A stretch of 64,000 nucleotides of DNA from an uncultured Enhydrobacter sp. (GCA_946222995.1 CAMIOS010000009.1:1-64000); one strand, 5' to 3'; positions 18,085 through 27,120 are shown, numbered from the stretch's first letter. Translations and numbers: made by a program. The notes: generated by a model from the letters alone, not told the origin.

Positions 18085-19389
18085 CTACAGCCAATTATCC
18101 ACTTGTTTGGATAAAGTTAACCGCTGTTTACCCGCTTCTTTACCCACAAGCACAAAGCCTAATAGCTTGTCGGGATCGTCTTTTGCGGTGGCTGATAAAA
18201 TCATCCCATCCTCGGTGGGCGTGGTTTGCCAGTTGATTTGCTCGGCGGGGTAGCGAGCGGATACGGGTAGTACCACCAACGGCAAACTTGGGGTTTTAAT
18301 CGCCACCGGCATGGCAGGATAGCTAACAGCGGTCGGGGGTTGTGACGGGTCAGCCAGCGTTTTTGCCAACGCCTTGGCTTGGTTCATCAAGGGCATGACA
18401 TACGGCAAAAAACTGCCAGCCACATTGGCACAATCGCCGATGGCATAGATATCAGGCTGTGATGTCTGTAAAAATTCATTGACTAAGACGCCTTGTTTGG
18501 CGGTGCGGGGCAATTGGGTTTTACTGACAAAATCGTTTGATAAATGGGCAACGTTTAAGCCGGCACTTTCGGCAAGCGTGGTATTTGCCACCAGCCCAAT
18601 GGCAGTTAATACCACATCAACCTGATGGGTTATCACGCCGCCTTCGGCAGTTGTTAGGCGAATTTCAACAGCGGCGTTATGGGCGGTGATGCTATTTATC
18701 ATCACACCAAGTTCAAATGTTACCCCGCCTTGTTCAAGGGCATGTTGTAACGCAAGCCCCGCTTGGGGCGGCAATTGATTGGCAAGCGGCAAGGTCGCAT
18801 TGTCAAAAACATGGATCGTCAAGTTATCGTTGGTATTTTTGGTTAATAGGTCATTGGCAAATTCACAGCCAATTAGACCTGCGCCGATAATACCGATCTT
18901 GACCGATGCTTGTTTCGCCAATAAATCGTGGATGGTGTGCTGAAATTTTTTATACTCATCCAAATGATTGACCGCAAAAATCTGCTTATTATCCACGGTT
19001 ATATCGGGTAGCAAGCGAGGATTTGCCCCTGTCGCTAGTACAAGCTGACGGTAGGGCAAAATTTGCTGTTTATCTGATGCCAAAACGGGATGGACAGTCA
19101 CAGTTTTTTGCTGTGGATCAATGTGGCTGACATGATAAAAGTTCATCACGGTAATATTAAGGCTTTCAGCCATTTGCTCGCTGGTGGCGTTGGCGATGTG
19201 CTCAGCGGTTTTGTTTTGGGCAAAGGCATTTGATAACGTCGGCTTGGCGTAGCTTTCGCCGTTATCTCGGCAAATTAGCGTAATCGGTAGCTCGGCATTG
19301 AGTTTACGTAGCTCTCGGGCAAGGGTATAACCTGCCATACCAGAGCCGATGATAGCTACAGGCGACTGCACAGGCGGTTGATTAGCCAT
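18085..19389 (-). CDS. rubB: Rubredoxin-NAD(+) reductase
   Basis: FAD flavoprotein that passes electrons from NADH to rubredoxin. Residues 13-29 hold the FAD dinucleotide fold (IGSGMAGYTLARELRKL), about 160-177 the NAD fold (IGIIGAGLIGCEFANDLL), and about 300 the second FAD motif DIYAIGDCANVAG. The 434-residue length is somewhat longer than typical (about 390). The ATG overlaps the stop of the rubredoxin gene by one base, so the pair is translationally coupled, which supports the functional call. In Acinetobacter such pairs feed alkane hydroxylase; none is visible here. Confidence 0.9.
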   Translation of the reverse strand: MANQPPVQSPVAIIGSGMAGYTLARELRKLNAELPITLICRDNGESYAKPTLSNAFAQNKTAEHIANATSEQMAESLNITVMNFYHVSHIDPQQKTVTVHPVLASDKQQILPYRQLVLATGANPRLLPDITVDNKQIFAVNHLDEYKKFQHTIHDLLAKQASVKIGIIGAGLIGCEFANDLLTKNTNDNLTIHVFDNATLPLANQLPPQAGLALQHALEQGGVTFELGVMINSITAHNAAVEIRLTTAEGGVITHQVDVVLTAIGLVANTTLAESAGLNVAHLSNDFVSKTQLPRTAKQGVLVNEFLQTSQPDIYAIGDCANVAGSFLPYVMPLMNQAKALAKTLADPSQPPTAVSYPAMPVAIKTPSLPLVVLPVSARYPAEQINWQTTPTEDGMILSATAKDDPDKLLGFVLVGKEAGKQRLTLSKQVDNWL

Positions 19390-19553
19390 TACATTTCAAC
19401 CATTTCAAAATCGGCTTTGCCTACGCCACATTCGGGACAAGCCCAGTCATCGGGGATATCTTCCCACTTGGTACCTGCGGCAATGCCTTCTTCGGGGCAA
19501 CCCAAGGCTTCATCATAAATCCAGCCACATACAATACATTGATACTTTTTCAT
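19389..19553 (-). CDS. rubA: Rubredoxin
   Basis: A 54-residue one-iron electron carrier read directly from the minus strand. It starts MKKYQCIVCGWIYDEALG and contains the two Cys-x2-Cys knuckles CIVCG (residues 6-10) and CPECG (39-43) that bind Fe(Cys)4, with the conserved GTKWEDIPDDW between them. The length is exactly that of classical rubredoxins. The stop codon overlaps the first base of rubB. The likely role is electron transfer from RubB to a membrane hydroxylase or an oxygen-stress enzyme. Confidence 0.95.
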   Translation of the reverse strand: MKKYQCIVCGWIYDEALGCPEEGIAAGTKWEDIPDDWACPECGVGKADFEMVEM

Positions 19554-19910
19554 GCGTCTATCCTATTTATCTATTTTAACTATCCAATTTAACTATTAAA
19601 ACTAGCTATGATAGCTAGGTTTTTCAATGCCAATAGTAAAGATTGACAACGGGTACACCGACAATCGATCTCTAACTAGTGTACAAACATTCACTCAAAA
19701 ATTCAATGTCTAGCCGTTCATTGCCAATTTTAAAACCGATGAGATGCTTAGCTCGATTAATTTGATGAACGATCAAGGGACATCACATGCGATTAAGCAT
19801 TTTAGCCTAGCTTTAAGCGTGGTAAAATAGCTTGACTTTAATTTTATAAGGTATCAAAAATTGATAACCTTTGGCAATCCTTGAAAACGCTTGTAACTAA
19901 GGTACTGATT
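19554..19910. other. Intergenic region between divergent rubA and apt
   Basis: No supported gene. It must hold both promoters. An inverted repeat CTAGCT-N5-AGCTAG lies at 19602-19618, about 50 bases upstream of rubA, and is listed separately. An AT-rich stretch precedes apt without a clear -35/-10 pair. Confidence 0.4.
19602..19618. repeat. Inverted repeat upstream of rubA
   Basis: CTAGCTAT and ATAGCTAG surround a single G (8-base arms, or 6-base arms with a 5-base loop), followed on the + strand by GTTTTT. It could be an operator for the rub genes or a weak terminator-like hairpin; the sequence does not decide. Confidence 0.5.
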
Positions 19911-20432
19911 ATGACACAAACAAATTCTTCGCATCCATTTTGGCAGATTATCCGTACGGTACCAAATTTTCCCAAACAAGGCATTGATTTTTATGATATC
20001 ACGCCTTTGTTGCGTAACCATATCAAAGCGGTAATTGAAGCGTTATTGGCAGCTTTGCCAGATGGGGTGTTTGAGCAAATCGACTGTTTTGCGGGAGTCG
20101 AGGCTCGGGGGTTTATTTTTGCTAGCTTGCTTGCAGGACATACGGGCAAGGGGATGATACTGGTGCGTAAAGAGGGCAAGCTGCCGCCGCCTGTAGCAAA
20201 TAAAAGCTATGCCCTTGAATATGGCAAAGATACGCTCGAGATGCAAGCGGAGTTGCCGCCTGCCAATGTGTTGGTGATTGATGATATTTTGGCAACCGGT
20301 GGTACATTACGAGCCACGATTGGGCTGTGTGAGGAAGCGGGACATACGGTGATAGGGGCGTTGGTGCTGCTGGATTTGGTGGATTTGCATCAGCCGCTTG
20401 AAGTGCCTGTCTATACCGTTTTAACGGCTTGA
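19911..20432 (+). CDS. apt: Adenine phosphoribosyltransferase
   Basis: Purine salvage: adenine plus PRPP gives AMP. It has 173 residues. The PRPP-binding loop VLVIDDILATGGT (about 115-127) and the flexible-loop region GMILVRKEGKLP are intact, with GVEARGFIFASLLA upstream. A longer frame begins at a TTG at 19881, but the ATG at 19911 has TAAGG upstream and matches the usual N-terminus leading into FPKQGIDFYDITPLL. Convergent with tal. Confidence 0.95.
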   Translation: MTQTNSSHPFWQIIRTVPNFPKQGIDFYDITPLLRNHIKAVIEALLAALPDGVFEQIDCFAGVEARGFIFASLLAGHTGKGMILVRKEGKLPPPVANKSYALEYGKDTLEMQAELPPANVLVIDDILATGGTLRATIGLCEEAGHTVIGALVLLDLVDLHQPLEVPVYTVLTA

Positions 20433-20457
20433 TTTGTTGTTAGATATATGAAATTTG

Positions 20458-20486
20458 TTGTAAGGTGCGGAGAACGCACCCTACAA
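20458..20486. terminator. GC-rich hairpin between convergent apt and tal
   Basis: TTGTA-a-GGTGCG (20458-20469) pairs with CGCACC-c-TACAA (20475-20486), with one mismatch. There is no strong T run, so it may be a weak bidirectional terminator or a copy of a dispersed palindromic repeat of the GGTGCG...CGCACC kind. Confidence 0.5.
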
Positions 20487-20500
20487 GCTAAAATTTGTCC

Positions 20501-21436
20501 TTAGACCAAACTTTCTAATTTTATTACCAATTCTTCCCTTGCTTTGATAAATCCCTCAATCCCAGCACTTAGTAACTCGCTTGCCATTGGGTCTTGCTCT
20601 TGTAACTGTCTAAAGCTCATTTCATCCAATGTTTGCTTTTTCATTTCCTCAAAATGCATATCGGGGAATAATTGACGCTCAATTTTGACATCCATGCTGG
20701 CAAGTTGGTCAATCAAATCGGGGGCGATTGTCAGTAAATCACATCCCGCCAATGCCAAAATCTGCTCGACACTGCGAAAACTTGCGCCCATCACTTGGGT
20801 GCGATAGCCATGTTGTTTAAAATACGCATAAATACGTTTGACCGATTGCACACCTTTGTCATTGCCAATCGCCACACTATTAACGCCCTCATCTCGCTTT
20901 TGCCAATCCAAAATTCGACCCACAAATGGCGAGATTAAAGTCACCCCTGCATCAGCACAGGCTTTTGCCTGATGAAGTCCAAACAGCAGTGTCACATTAC
21001 AATGAATCCCTTCTTGCTCTAATTGACGAGCAGCTTCAATGCCTTCCCAAGTTCCAGCAATTTTAATCAGCACACGGTCACGGCTAATGCCCGCTTGTTC
21101 ATAGGCTTGGATGTATTCATGGGCTTTGTCGATGGTCGCTGTAGTATCATACGATAGTCGAGCATCCACTTCGGTGGATACCCGCCCATCAATCAATTTA
21201 AGAATTTCTGTACCGACATAGATGGTCAATTCATCAATGACCTTATCGATATCATTGTTATGCTTGGCAAGGCTCGCCTGTAAAATTGGCTGCATGTCTT
21301 GGGTGGATAAGGCTTTGGTAATCAAGCTTGGATTGGTGGTCGCATCGACAGGCTTTAGGCGGGCAATAGCGGATAAATCCCCCGTGTCAGCGACCACGGT
21401 AGTCATCATTTTTAATTGTTTTAAAGTGCTAGTCAT
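20501..21436 (-). CDS. tal: Transaldolase
   Basis: Pentose-phosphate enzyme that moves a dihydroxyacetone unit between sedoheptulose-7-phosphate and glyceraldehyde-3-phosphate. The N-terminal VADTGDLSAIARLKPVDATTNPSL and the Schiff-base lysine in RVLIKIAGTWEGIEAAR (about residue 130) are diagnostic of the TalB class, as is the length of 311 residues. GAGAG lies six bases before the chosen ATG. An ATG three bases earlier is equally possible, while the TTG further upstream is unlikely. Confidence 0.95.
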   Translation of the reverse strand: MTSTLKQLKMMTTVVADTGDLSAIARLKPVDATTNPSLITKALSTQDMQPILQASLAKHNNDIDKVIDELTIYVGTEILKLIDGRVSTEVDARLSYDTTATIDKAHEYIQAYEQAGISRDRVLIKIAGTWEGIEAARQLEQEGIHCNVTLLFGLHQAKACADAGVTLISPFVGRILDWQKRDEGVNSVAIGNDKGVQSVKRIYAYFKQHGYRTQVMGASFRSVEQILALAGCDLLTIAPDLIDQLASMDVKIERQLFPDMHFEEMKKQTLDEMSFRQLQEQDPMASELLSAGIEGFIKAREELVIKLESLV

Positions 21437-21710
21437 CATGGGCTCTCTATTTTTTTTCAATAGTTAACAATCATCAGAAAGGATAGCGAAAGTTAAGGCT
21501 AAGTTGTCGTATGATTGTTTAGAAATATTTGCGATAAAACTAGCATATTTTGATGACAAACTATAGCTATTTTTGCAAAAATTTCACGCCATGTTTTAAC
21601 GCTATCTATCGTTTTAAATTTTGTGCTAGTATGATCAATTCTGCTTTAGTCATCCAATACTAAAGCTGATCACCTATTTGCCAAATTTGCATTTGCCAAT
21701 GAGAATTGCC

Positions 21711-22826
21711 ATGACCAGTCAAATCAATACCCCGCTTAATAATGAGCTAATTGCCCTACGCCAAAAAATCGACCACGTTGATGAACAAATCCAACGCCTC
21801 ATCAACGAGCGGGCTGGATATGCTGCCCAAATCGCCCATGCTAAAAAATCACAAGAAGATAATCCGATTTTTTATCGCCCAGAACGCGAAGCCCAAGTGC
21901 TAAAAAAAGTGATGGAACGCAATCAAGCGTTGGGTGGCAATTTGCCCGATGAAAAAATGGCGACCTTGTTTCGCGAAATTATGTCGGTATGCCTAGACCT
22001 CGAAGCCCCGCAAAAAATCGCCTATCTAGGGCCTGCAGGGACATTTACCCATGCCGCTGCCCTTAAACATTTTGGCAAAGCAGCAACGACCGTGCCCCTA
22101 GCCACCATCAGCGATGTCTTTCGTGAGGTCGAGGCGGGGTCTGCGATGTATGGCGTCGTGCCTGTCGAAAACTCGTCCGAAGGCGTGGTCAATCATACAC
22201 TGGATGGGTTTTTGGTGTCGGATTTAAAAATTATCGGCGAGGTCGAGATGCCGATTCACCACCAGTTTTTGGTGGGTGAGCATACCAAAGTGGGTGCCAT
22301 TGCAAAAATCTACGCCCATAGCCAAGCCTTAGCCCAATGCCGCCAATGGTTAGATACCCATTATCCCAATGTCGAGCGAGTGGCGGTATCAAGTAATGGC
22401 GAGGCCGCCCGTCGGCTCAAAAATGAGTGGCACTCTGCTGCCATTGCAGGGGATGTGGCAGCCAATGAATACAATTTGCATAAACTGTATGAAAATATCG
22501 AAGACAACCCGTCTAATACCACCCGCTTTTTGATTGTGGGTCGAGAAGCAATTGCCCCGAGTGGGCAAGATAAAACCTCGATTTTGGTGGCTGCCAAAGA
22601 CAAAGCTGGGGCATTGATTCAGATTTTACAGCCCTTAGCCCGTCATGGCGTGTCGATGACCAGTATCGAAACCCGCCCAGAACGCCCCAATAAATGGGCA
22701 TATGTATTTTTTATTGATATGCTTGGGCATAGCAATGATGACAATGTGCAAGCGGCATTGGCAGAGATTCGTCCCCAAGTCAAAGACTTGCGAGTGCTCG
22801 GCTCATACCCTAAAGCCGTGATTTGA
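21711..22826 (+). CDS. pheA: Bifunctional chorismate mutase / prephenate dehydratase
   Basis: P-protein of phenylalanine synthesis: chorismate to prephenate to phenylpyruvate. An AroQ-type chorismate mutase domain (about 1-90: LRQKIDHVDEQIQRLINER, RPEREAQVLKKV) is followed by a prephenate dehydratase domain (YLGPAGTFTHAAALKHFG, VPVENSSEGVVNHTLD, and the catalytic NTTRFLIVG). A C-terminal ACT domain with ETRPERPNKW provides Phe feedback. GAGA six bases before the ATG fixes the start; ATG at 21699 is the alternative. 371 residues. Confidence 0.96.
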   Translation: MTSQINTPLNNELIALRQKIDHVDEQIQRLINERAGYAAQIAHAKKSQEDNPIFYRPEREAQVLKKVMERNQALGGNLPDEKMATLFREIMSVCLDLEAPQKIAYLGPAGTFTHAAALKHFGKAATTVPLATISDVFREVEAGSAMYGVVPVENSSEGVVNHTLDGFLVSDLKIIGEVEMPIHHQFLVGEHTKVGAIAKIYAHSQALAQCRQWLDTHYPNVERVAVSSNGEAARRLKNEWHSAAIAGDVAANEYNLHKLYENIEDNPSNTTRFLIVGREAIAPSGQDKTSILVAAKDKAGALIQILQPLARHGVSMTSIETRPERPNKWAYVFFIDMLGHSNDDNVQAALAEIRPQVKDLRVLGSYPKAVI

Positions 22827-22844
22827 TCGGGTCAAAACTTAAAA

Positions 22845-22877
22845 ATAAAAAAGCAAACCCTTGGGCTTGCTTTTTTA
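22845..22877. terminator. Terminator between pheA and the YihY/BrkB gene
   Basis: AAAAAAGCAA-a-CCC (22847-22860) pairs with GGG-c-TTGCTTTTTT (22863-22876). It is A/T-tailed on both sides and suits the two convergent genes. Confidence 0.85.
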
Positions 22878-22892
22878 GTGTGAGCGAAAACA

Positions 22893-24830
22893 TTATGGCT
22901 TGTCTTTATCCGTAATAATCGTTGGGTCTTTTTTACCCAATCGCCCAAGAATTTGATTTTTGACAAAGGTGATAGGATTGAGATGGCTTAACTTAGCCCG
23001 CATTGCTGTATTATCACCCAAATTTTTAAGCGTATGCGGTGCATCCTTAAGCGTTTGGCTAATTTTTTGGTTAAGACGCGTGGTCACTGCGCTGGTTGCA
23101 TCAGCGGCGATATGGTCATCCCGCTTGCTATTTGGGTTTTTTAGCGCATCTTGTTGATAGTTAAATGCTTGATTAGGAATAAAGTTGCCTGCAACCGTCT
23201 GTGACGTTTGTCCCAAATTTTGTGTATTACCTTCCCTATTTGCCGAGGTATTTTGTAAGGTTTGACTTGCCCCGCTGATGCCGAATTTTAAGCCATCAGC
23301 AGTTAGACCCGCTTTATTTAGATCACTAGATCCAGTCGTATGCTCGCTGCTGATTCCACTTTTACTTTCACTCTGACCTTCAAAATCAAGCGTGCCATCA
23401 AAGCCTGCTGCTTGTTCTTTGTCAGTTTCTTTAATGCGTTTGTCTTCATTAACCACATCGCTGACTTGACCACCCGATAATCCCGTTTTTTCACGTCCTT
23501 TTGCCAAGCCATTTTCACCTTTACCGGTACCGCTGTTGGATTTTTCAATATCTTTAGCATCAGGCATTTGGCGAGGTTTGATACGATCAAAAATGGTTGC
23601 CATCGGGATACTAAAGTTTTGCTCAAGCAATGTTTCGCTACGAGCCATGACATTAATCCAGTCACCTGCCCATGGCGACTGATGTTGTAATTTTTTTAAG
23701 TCTTTGGCGTGAGGTAACGGATAAGGTAAATTAGTGTAAAACTCCCAAAAGGTATAATCATTGAGTGAGCGTTTGAGAATATATTCATCTTTTTCACTGG
23801 TTGCAATCAAATTATTGTCTTGTAAAAAGCTGACATAGGTGTACCAATTTGGCATTTCTTGACGGCCCAATACATCACGCAAGCCTGCCTCGGATACCGC
23901 ATTGCCTTTTTTATGCTCACGGTACATCACGTTTAGCATATCCATTAGACTAAACAATGCATGACGCGGATGGACTTCTTTGGTCTCAAAAATGGTCAAG
24001 CAATAACTAATCTCAACGCCCAATAAAATCACATTCCATGAGATATACACCCAAAGCAAAAATAACGGAAAAATGGCAAACGCCCCATAGACCGCCTTAT
24101 AGCTAGTAAAATTATCAACAATCACCCCAAAGGTCAGCTTTAGTAACTCAAAGATGATACCGACCACAATCCCTGCGACCAATGCATGTTTAAACCGTAC
24201 TTGACAACGGGGCACAAACCAATACATTCCCACCAAGCCCATCATCATTACTGCAACGGAGCCAATTTGTACCCAGATAGCCCAATCAATACCATAACCA
24301 CCGATTTTTTGGTTTAGAAAACTCAGACTTTGAACGGTACTCGACACGATAAAGGCTGTGCCTAAAATCAGCGGCGCAAGCGTGATAATCGCCCAATACC
24401 GCAAAAAGTTAATCAACGTGGTTTCTTTTTTCTCCACCCGCCAAATCTGGTTAAAAGCAGTTTCGATGGTAATCAATGTGGACACTGTGGTAAAAAACAA
24501 CATCACCAAACCAATCACCGTCAAATTTGAAGAATTGGCAGTAAATTGGTTAATATATTTAGCCACTTGAAAGCCCGTTGAAGGCAACAGATTGCTAAAA
24601 ATCAATTGTTGGATTTGTTCTTTAGCATTTGCCAACTGTGGAATTGACGATAAAATTACCAAAAGCAGCGTAAAAATTGGCACAATTGACAACAAGGTGG
24701 TATAAGTTAGCGAAGAGGCTTTTTGGGTACAATTATCATCCAAGAAGTTTTTAACCAAATATACCAAAAATTGTACCCATTTTTTCTTAAAAAACGGATG
24801 GTTTTTTAATTTTGTAAGAAATGCATTCAT
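22893..24830 (-). CDS. YihY/BrkB-family inner-membrane protein with long polar C-terminal tail
   Basis: Residues 1-290 form the six-helix UPF0761/YihY core: LTYTTLLSIVPIFTLLLVILSSIPQ, FSNLLPSTG, WRVEKKE, and FPLFLLWVYISWNVILLG near the end. The family was once misnamed ribonuclease BN; its function is not established. Residues about 290-415 look like the cytoplasmic winged-helix extension seen in longer members. From about 415 to 645 the protein is a low-complexity hydrophilic tail rich in Ser, Gly, Gln, Asn and Lys. No frameshift is needed; the frame is open throughout. Confidence 0.85.
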   Translation of the reverse strand: MNAFLTKLKNHPFFKKKWVQFLVYLVKNFLDDNCTQKASSLTYTTLLSIVPIFTLLLVILSSIPQLANAKEQIQQLIFSNLLPSTGFQVAKYINQFTANSSNLTVIGLVMLFFTTVSTLITIETAFNQIWRVEKKETTLINFLRYWAIITLAPLILGTAFIVSSTVQSLSFLNQKIGGYGIDWAIWVQIGSVAVMMMGLVGMYWFVPRCQVRFKHALVAGIVVGIIFELLKLTFGVIVDNFTSYKAVYGAFAIFPLFLLWVYISWNVILLGVEISYCLTIFETKEVHPRHALFSLMDMLNVMYREHKKGNAVSEAGLRDVLGRQEMPNWYTYVSFLQDNNLIATSEKDEYILKRSLNDYTFWEFYTNLPYPLPHAKDLKKLQHQSPWAGDWINVMARSETLLEQNFSIPMATIFDRIKPRQMPDAKDIEKSNSGTGKGENGLAKGREKTGLSGGQVSDVVNEDKRIKETDKEQAAGFDGTLDFEGQSESKSGISSEHTTGSSDLNKAGLTADGLKFGISGASQTLQNTSANREGNTQNLGQTSQTVAGNFIPNQAFNYQQDALKNPNSKRDDHIAADATSAVTTRLNQKISQTLKDAPHTLKNLGDNTAMRAKLSHLNPITFVKNQILGRLGKKDPTIITDKDKP

Positions 24831-24963
24831 AGTCGTTTATCAAAGGTTGTTGATTAGGAGTGTTTTATTAAAAAAGGCTAAACCAAAAATCGTGCCACAA
24901 TAGTAGAGGTAAAGTTGTAACACGCTAAATTCTCACAGGAAAAAAACGAGAAATATCGGCAAG

Positions 24964-24975
24964 TATGATATCATA
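24964..24975. repeat. 12-base perfect palindrome upstream of the WrbA-like gene
   Basis: TATGATATCATA lies in the noncoding region between two divergent genes. It has the size of a dimeric regulator site, but no regulator gene is adjacent. Confidence 0.4.
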
Positions 24976-25121
24976 TTCAAAAATTAAGTTTATTGAATTA
25001 CGGTTAAATGTGATGGAATTTTGCAACAAAATTACACTAGGTACCCATTTGGTAAACCACGTTACATAAAAATTTGGTGATACCATTGGCAAAATGGGTA
25101 GCATGTGAAAAAATGGATAGC

Positions 25122-25727
25122 ATGATGAATCAGCCTTATATTCTTGTTTTATATTATAGCCAAAATGGCACGACCAAAGACTTGGCGTATCAAATCGCCC
25201 AAGGCATTGAAGACAGTGGCACCGGCTTAAGTGCACGTATTCGCACGGTGCCCAAAGTCAGCGCCGTCACCGAAGCCACCGAATCTGCCATTCCCGATGA
25301 TGGTGACTTATATGCCACAATGGATGACCTAAAACATTGTGCCGGCTTAGCCGTTGGCTCGCCTACGCATTTTGGCAACATGGCAGCGTCTATGAAATAT
25401 TTTTGGGACAATACGGTCACCTTGTGGCTAGCAGGCGATTTACAAAATAAACCCGCCTGCGTATTTACCAGTACCGGCACCATGCACGGCGGGCAAGAAA
25501 CCACATTGACCAGCATGATGACGCCCTTGCTACATCATGGCATGATTATTGTGGGTATTCCATATAGCGAAGCGGCTCTTAATACCACCAATCAAGGCGG
25601 TACACCGTATGGGGCAAGCCATGTGAGCGGAGCCAGTCACGATAACATCATGACTGCCGATGAAAAAACCCTTGCCAAAGCCCAAGGCAAACGTTTGGCA
25701 ACCATTGCAAACGCTTTGTCAATGTGA
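25122..25727 (+). CDS. wrbA: WrbA-like NAD(P)H:quinone oxidoreductase (flavodoxin fold)
   Basis: FMN enzyme carrying out two-electron quinone reduction. The phosphate-binding loop LYYSQNGTTKDLAYQIAQGIE sits right after the N-terminus, as usual. It is followed by VGSPTHFGNMAASMKYFWDNT and the aromatic/glycine segment FTSTGTMHGGQETTLTSMM, both hallmarks of the WrbA family. The length is about 201 residues. The start is uncertain: ATGs at 25113, 25122 and 25125 and a TTG at 25074 are in frame. The chosen one places the FMN loop at the family position. The next gene begins 21 bases downstream. Confidence 0.87.
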   Translation: MMNQPYILVLYYSQNGTTKDLAYQIAQGIEDSGTGLSARIRTVPKVSAVTEATESAIPDDGDLYATMDDLKHCAGLAVGSPTHFGNMAASMKYFWDNTVTLWLAGDLQNKPACVFTSTGTMHGGQETTLTSMMTPLLHHGMIIVGIPYSEAALNTTNQGGTPYGASHVSGASHDNIMTADEKTLAKAQGKRLATIANALSM

Positions 25728-25748
25728 TAAAAAAAGCCATAAAAATCG

Positions 25749-26159
25749 ATGAGAAAAATAGATACTTCCCTTAAGCCGATTTATCCCATTCACCAACGTT
25801 TAAAAATCGTTTGGGGATTGTGGCTACTATTTCGGCTAATTGGGGTGGCGATTTTAGCTCACCGGCTGGCAGTTAGTCACCCATCTATTATAGGCGGGAT
25901 AGTGTGGCATGGGCTATGGCTGATCCCTGCATTTATCGCCACGCCTTATATTTTTAAAGGCAAAAGCCCATATGCGTTGCTGATGATCAGTATGCTCACC
26001 TTTATTTATCTAGGGGCAAGTGGCATGGCAGCCCTCAAATATGGCTTTGGGCAGGCGTGGGGATTGATGGCGGTATGGCTTGTGGATTTTGTGTTGGTCG
26101 CTTTGATTAATGGATGGCTTTTTATCCTACTTAAACGCTTGCCAAAAATGCTTGGTTAA
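25749..26159 (+). CDS. DUF2069-type small membrane protein
   Basis: 136 residues with four hydrophobic helices (about 20-40, 46-66, 75-93 and 104-126) and a Lys/Arg-rich end. The layout resembles the DUF2069 family, whose members often follow wrbA-like genes in gammaproteobacteria. That context is the main support. Function unknown. Probably co-transcribed with the flavoprotein upstream. Confidence 0.7.
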   Translation: MRKIDTSLKPIYPIHQRLKIVWGLWLLFRLIGVAILAHRLAVSHPSIIGGIVWHGLWLIPAFIATPYIFKGKSPYALLMISMLTFIYLGASGMAALKYGFGQAWGLMAVWLVDFVLVALINGWLFILLKRLPKMLG

Positions 26160-26316
26160 CACTTGCTTAACATTTGCAAAAATTCCCAAAACCAATGCCA
26201 CCACTTATTAACAGCCGAGTACAGCCAAAACGCTATCTATAAGTTGGTATTCTTAAAAAGTTCATTGCGCATAAATACTATTAATAAAAATTTAACATAA
26301 GTTTAAAGGTCAAAAA

Positions 26317-27027
26317 ATGGCTGTCGCTGTAAAAAATAAAAACCCATTGCCTAAAACCGCTGCCACACCCCCTTCACAGCGCATGCCCAATAAAAATGTG
26401 TTACCATTTTTCCAAAAACTTGCCCAAGCCATCGAAACACCCGAAACTGAGCTAAACTATCACTCAACCTTTGAACTGCTTATTGCGGTGATTTTATCGG
26501 CACAAGCCACCGATGTCAGCGTCAATCTTGCCACTCGCAAGCTTTTTCCAATCGCCAACACACCGCAAGCGATTTTAGATTTGGGTGAAGATAGGCTCAA
26601 AGACTATATCAAAACCATTGGGCTATATAACAGCAAGGCCAAAAATATCATCAAATGTTGCCAAGATTTAATAACAAACTTTGGCGGGGATGTGCCCCAA
26701 ACCCGAGAAGAACTCGAAAGTTTAGCAGGGGTGGGACGAAAAACCGCCAACGTCGTGCTCAATACTGCGTTTGGTCAGCCGACCATGGCAGTCGATACGC
26801 ATATTTTTCGAGTGGGCAATCGCACAGGTCTAGCGACTGGCAAAAACGTGCGGGAAGTGGAAGACGTTTTAGTTGAACGGATTCCGCAACAATTTATGTT
26901 AGACGCCCATCATTATTTGATTTTGCATGGGCGGTATACTTGTAAAGCAAGAAGCCCCGAATGTGGTAAATGCCCGGTATTTAATGAATGCATGTTTCAA
27001 GACAAAGCTATGTTTGTAGAAAAATAA
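26317..27027 (+). CDS. nth: Endonuclease III (Nth), HhH-GPD DNA glycosylase/AP lyase
   Basis: Base-excision repair enzyme for oxidised pyrimidines. The helix-hairpin-helix LAGVGRKTANVVL contains the catalytic Lys, and the catalytic Asp is in VDTHIFRVGNR. The C-terminal [4Fe-4S] loop CKARSPECGKCPVFNEC follows the C-x6-C-x2-C-x5-C spacing exactly. There are about 25 extra N-terminal residues (Lys/Pro/Ala-rich) compared with E. coli Nth. An ATG at codon 23 (MPNKNVLPFF) is an alternative start. Confidence 0.95.
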   Translation: MAVAVKNKNPLPKTAATPPSQRMPNKNVLPFFQKLAQAIETPETELNYHSTFELLIAVILSAQATDVSVNLATRKLFPIANTPQAILDLGEDRLKDYIKTIGLYNSKAKNIIKCCQDLITNFGGDVPQTREELESLAGVGRKTANVVLNTAFGQPTMAVDTHIFRVGNRTGLATGKNVREVEDVLVERIPQQFMLDAHHYLILHGRYTCKARSPECGKCPVFNECMFQDKAMFVEK

Positions 27028-27111
27028 CACCGCTATGCAAAACCAATATAATCTTAGTCTATTTTTTACTTAGAAAAAGTTTTTTAACAAATAGAGAATT
27101 GATAAGGACTT

Positions 27112-27120
27112 TGCTATAAT
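27112..27120 (+). promoter_or_regulatory. Extended -10 promoter element for ppa
   Basis: TGCTATAAT is a perfect extended -10 sequence located 60 bases before the ppa ATG. The -35 region is weak, as allowed for extended -10 promoters. Confidence 0.55.

Noticed and set aside
23318..23665. Reading frame of 115 codons inside the YihY/BrkB gene tail
   Set aside because: Same strand, different frame within the low-complexity tail; the main frame continues uninterrupted and this one has no recognisable content.
22893..24830. Annotation as ribonuclease BN
   Set aside because: This is a historical misassignment for the YihY family; the tRNA 3 prime nuclease in this window is the metallo-beta-lactamase protein at 40.1 kb.
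24925..25236. 103-codon minus-strand frame upstream of the WrbA-like gene
   Set aside because: Overlaps the WrbA N-terminus, has no similarity or ribosome site, and much of it is AT-rich spacer.
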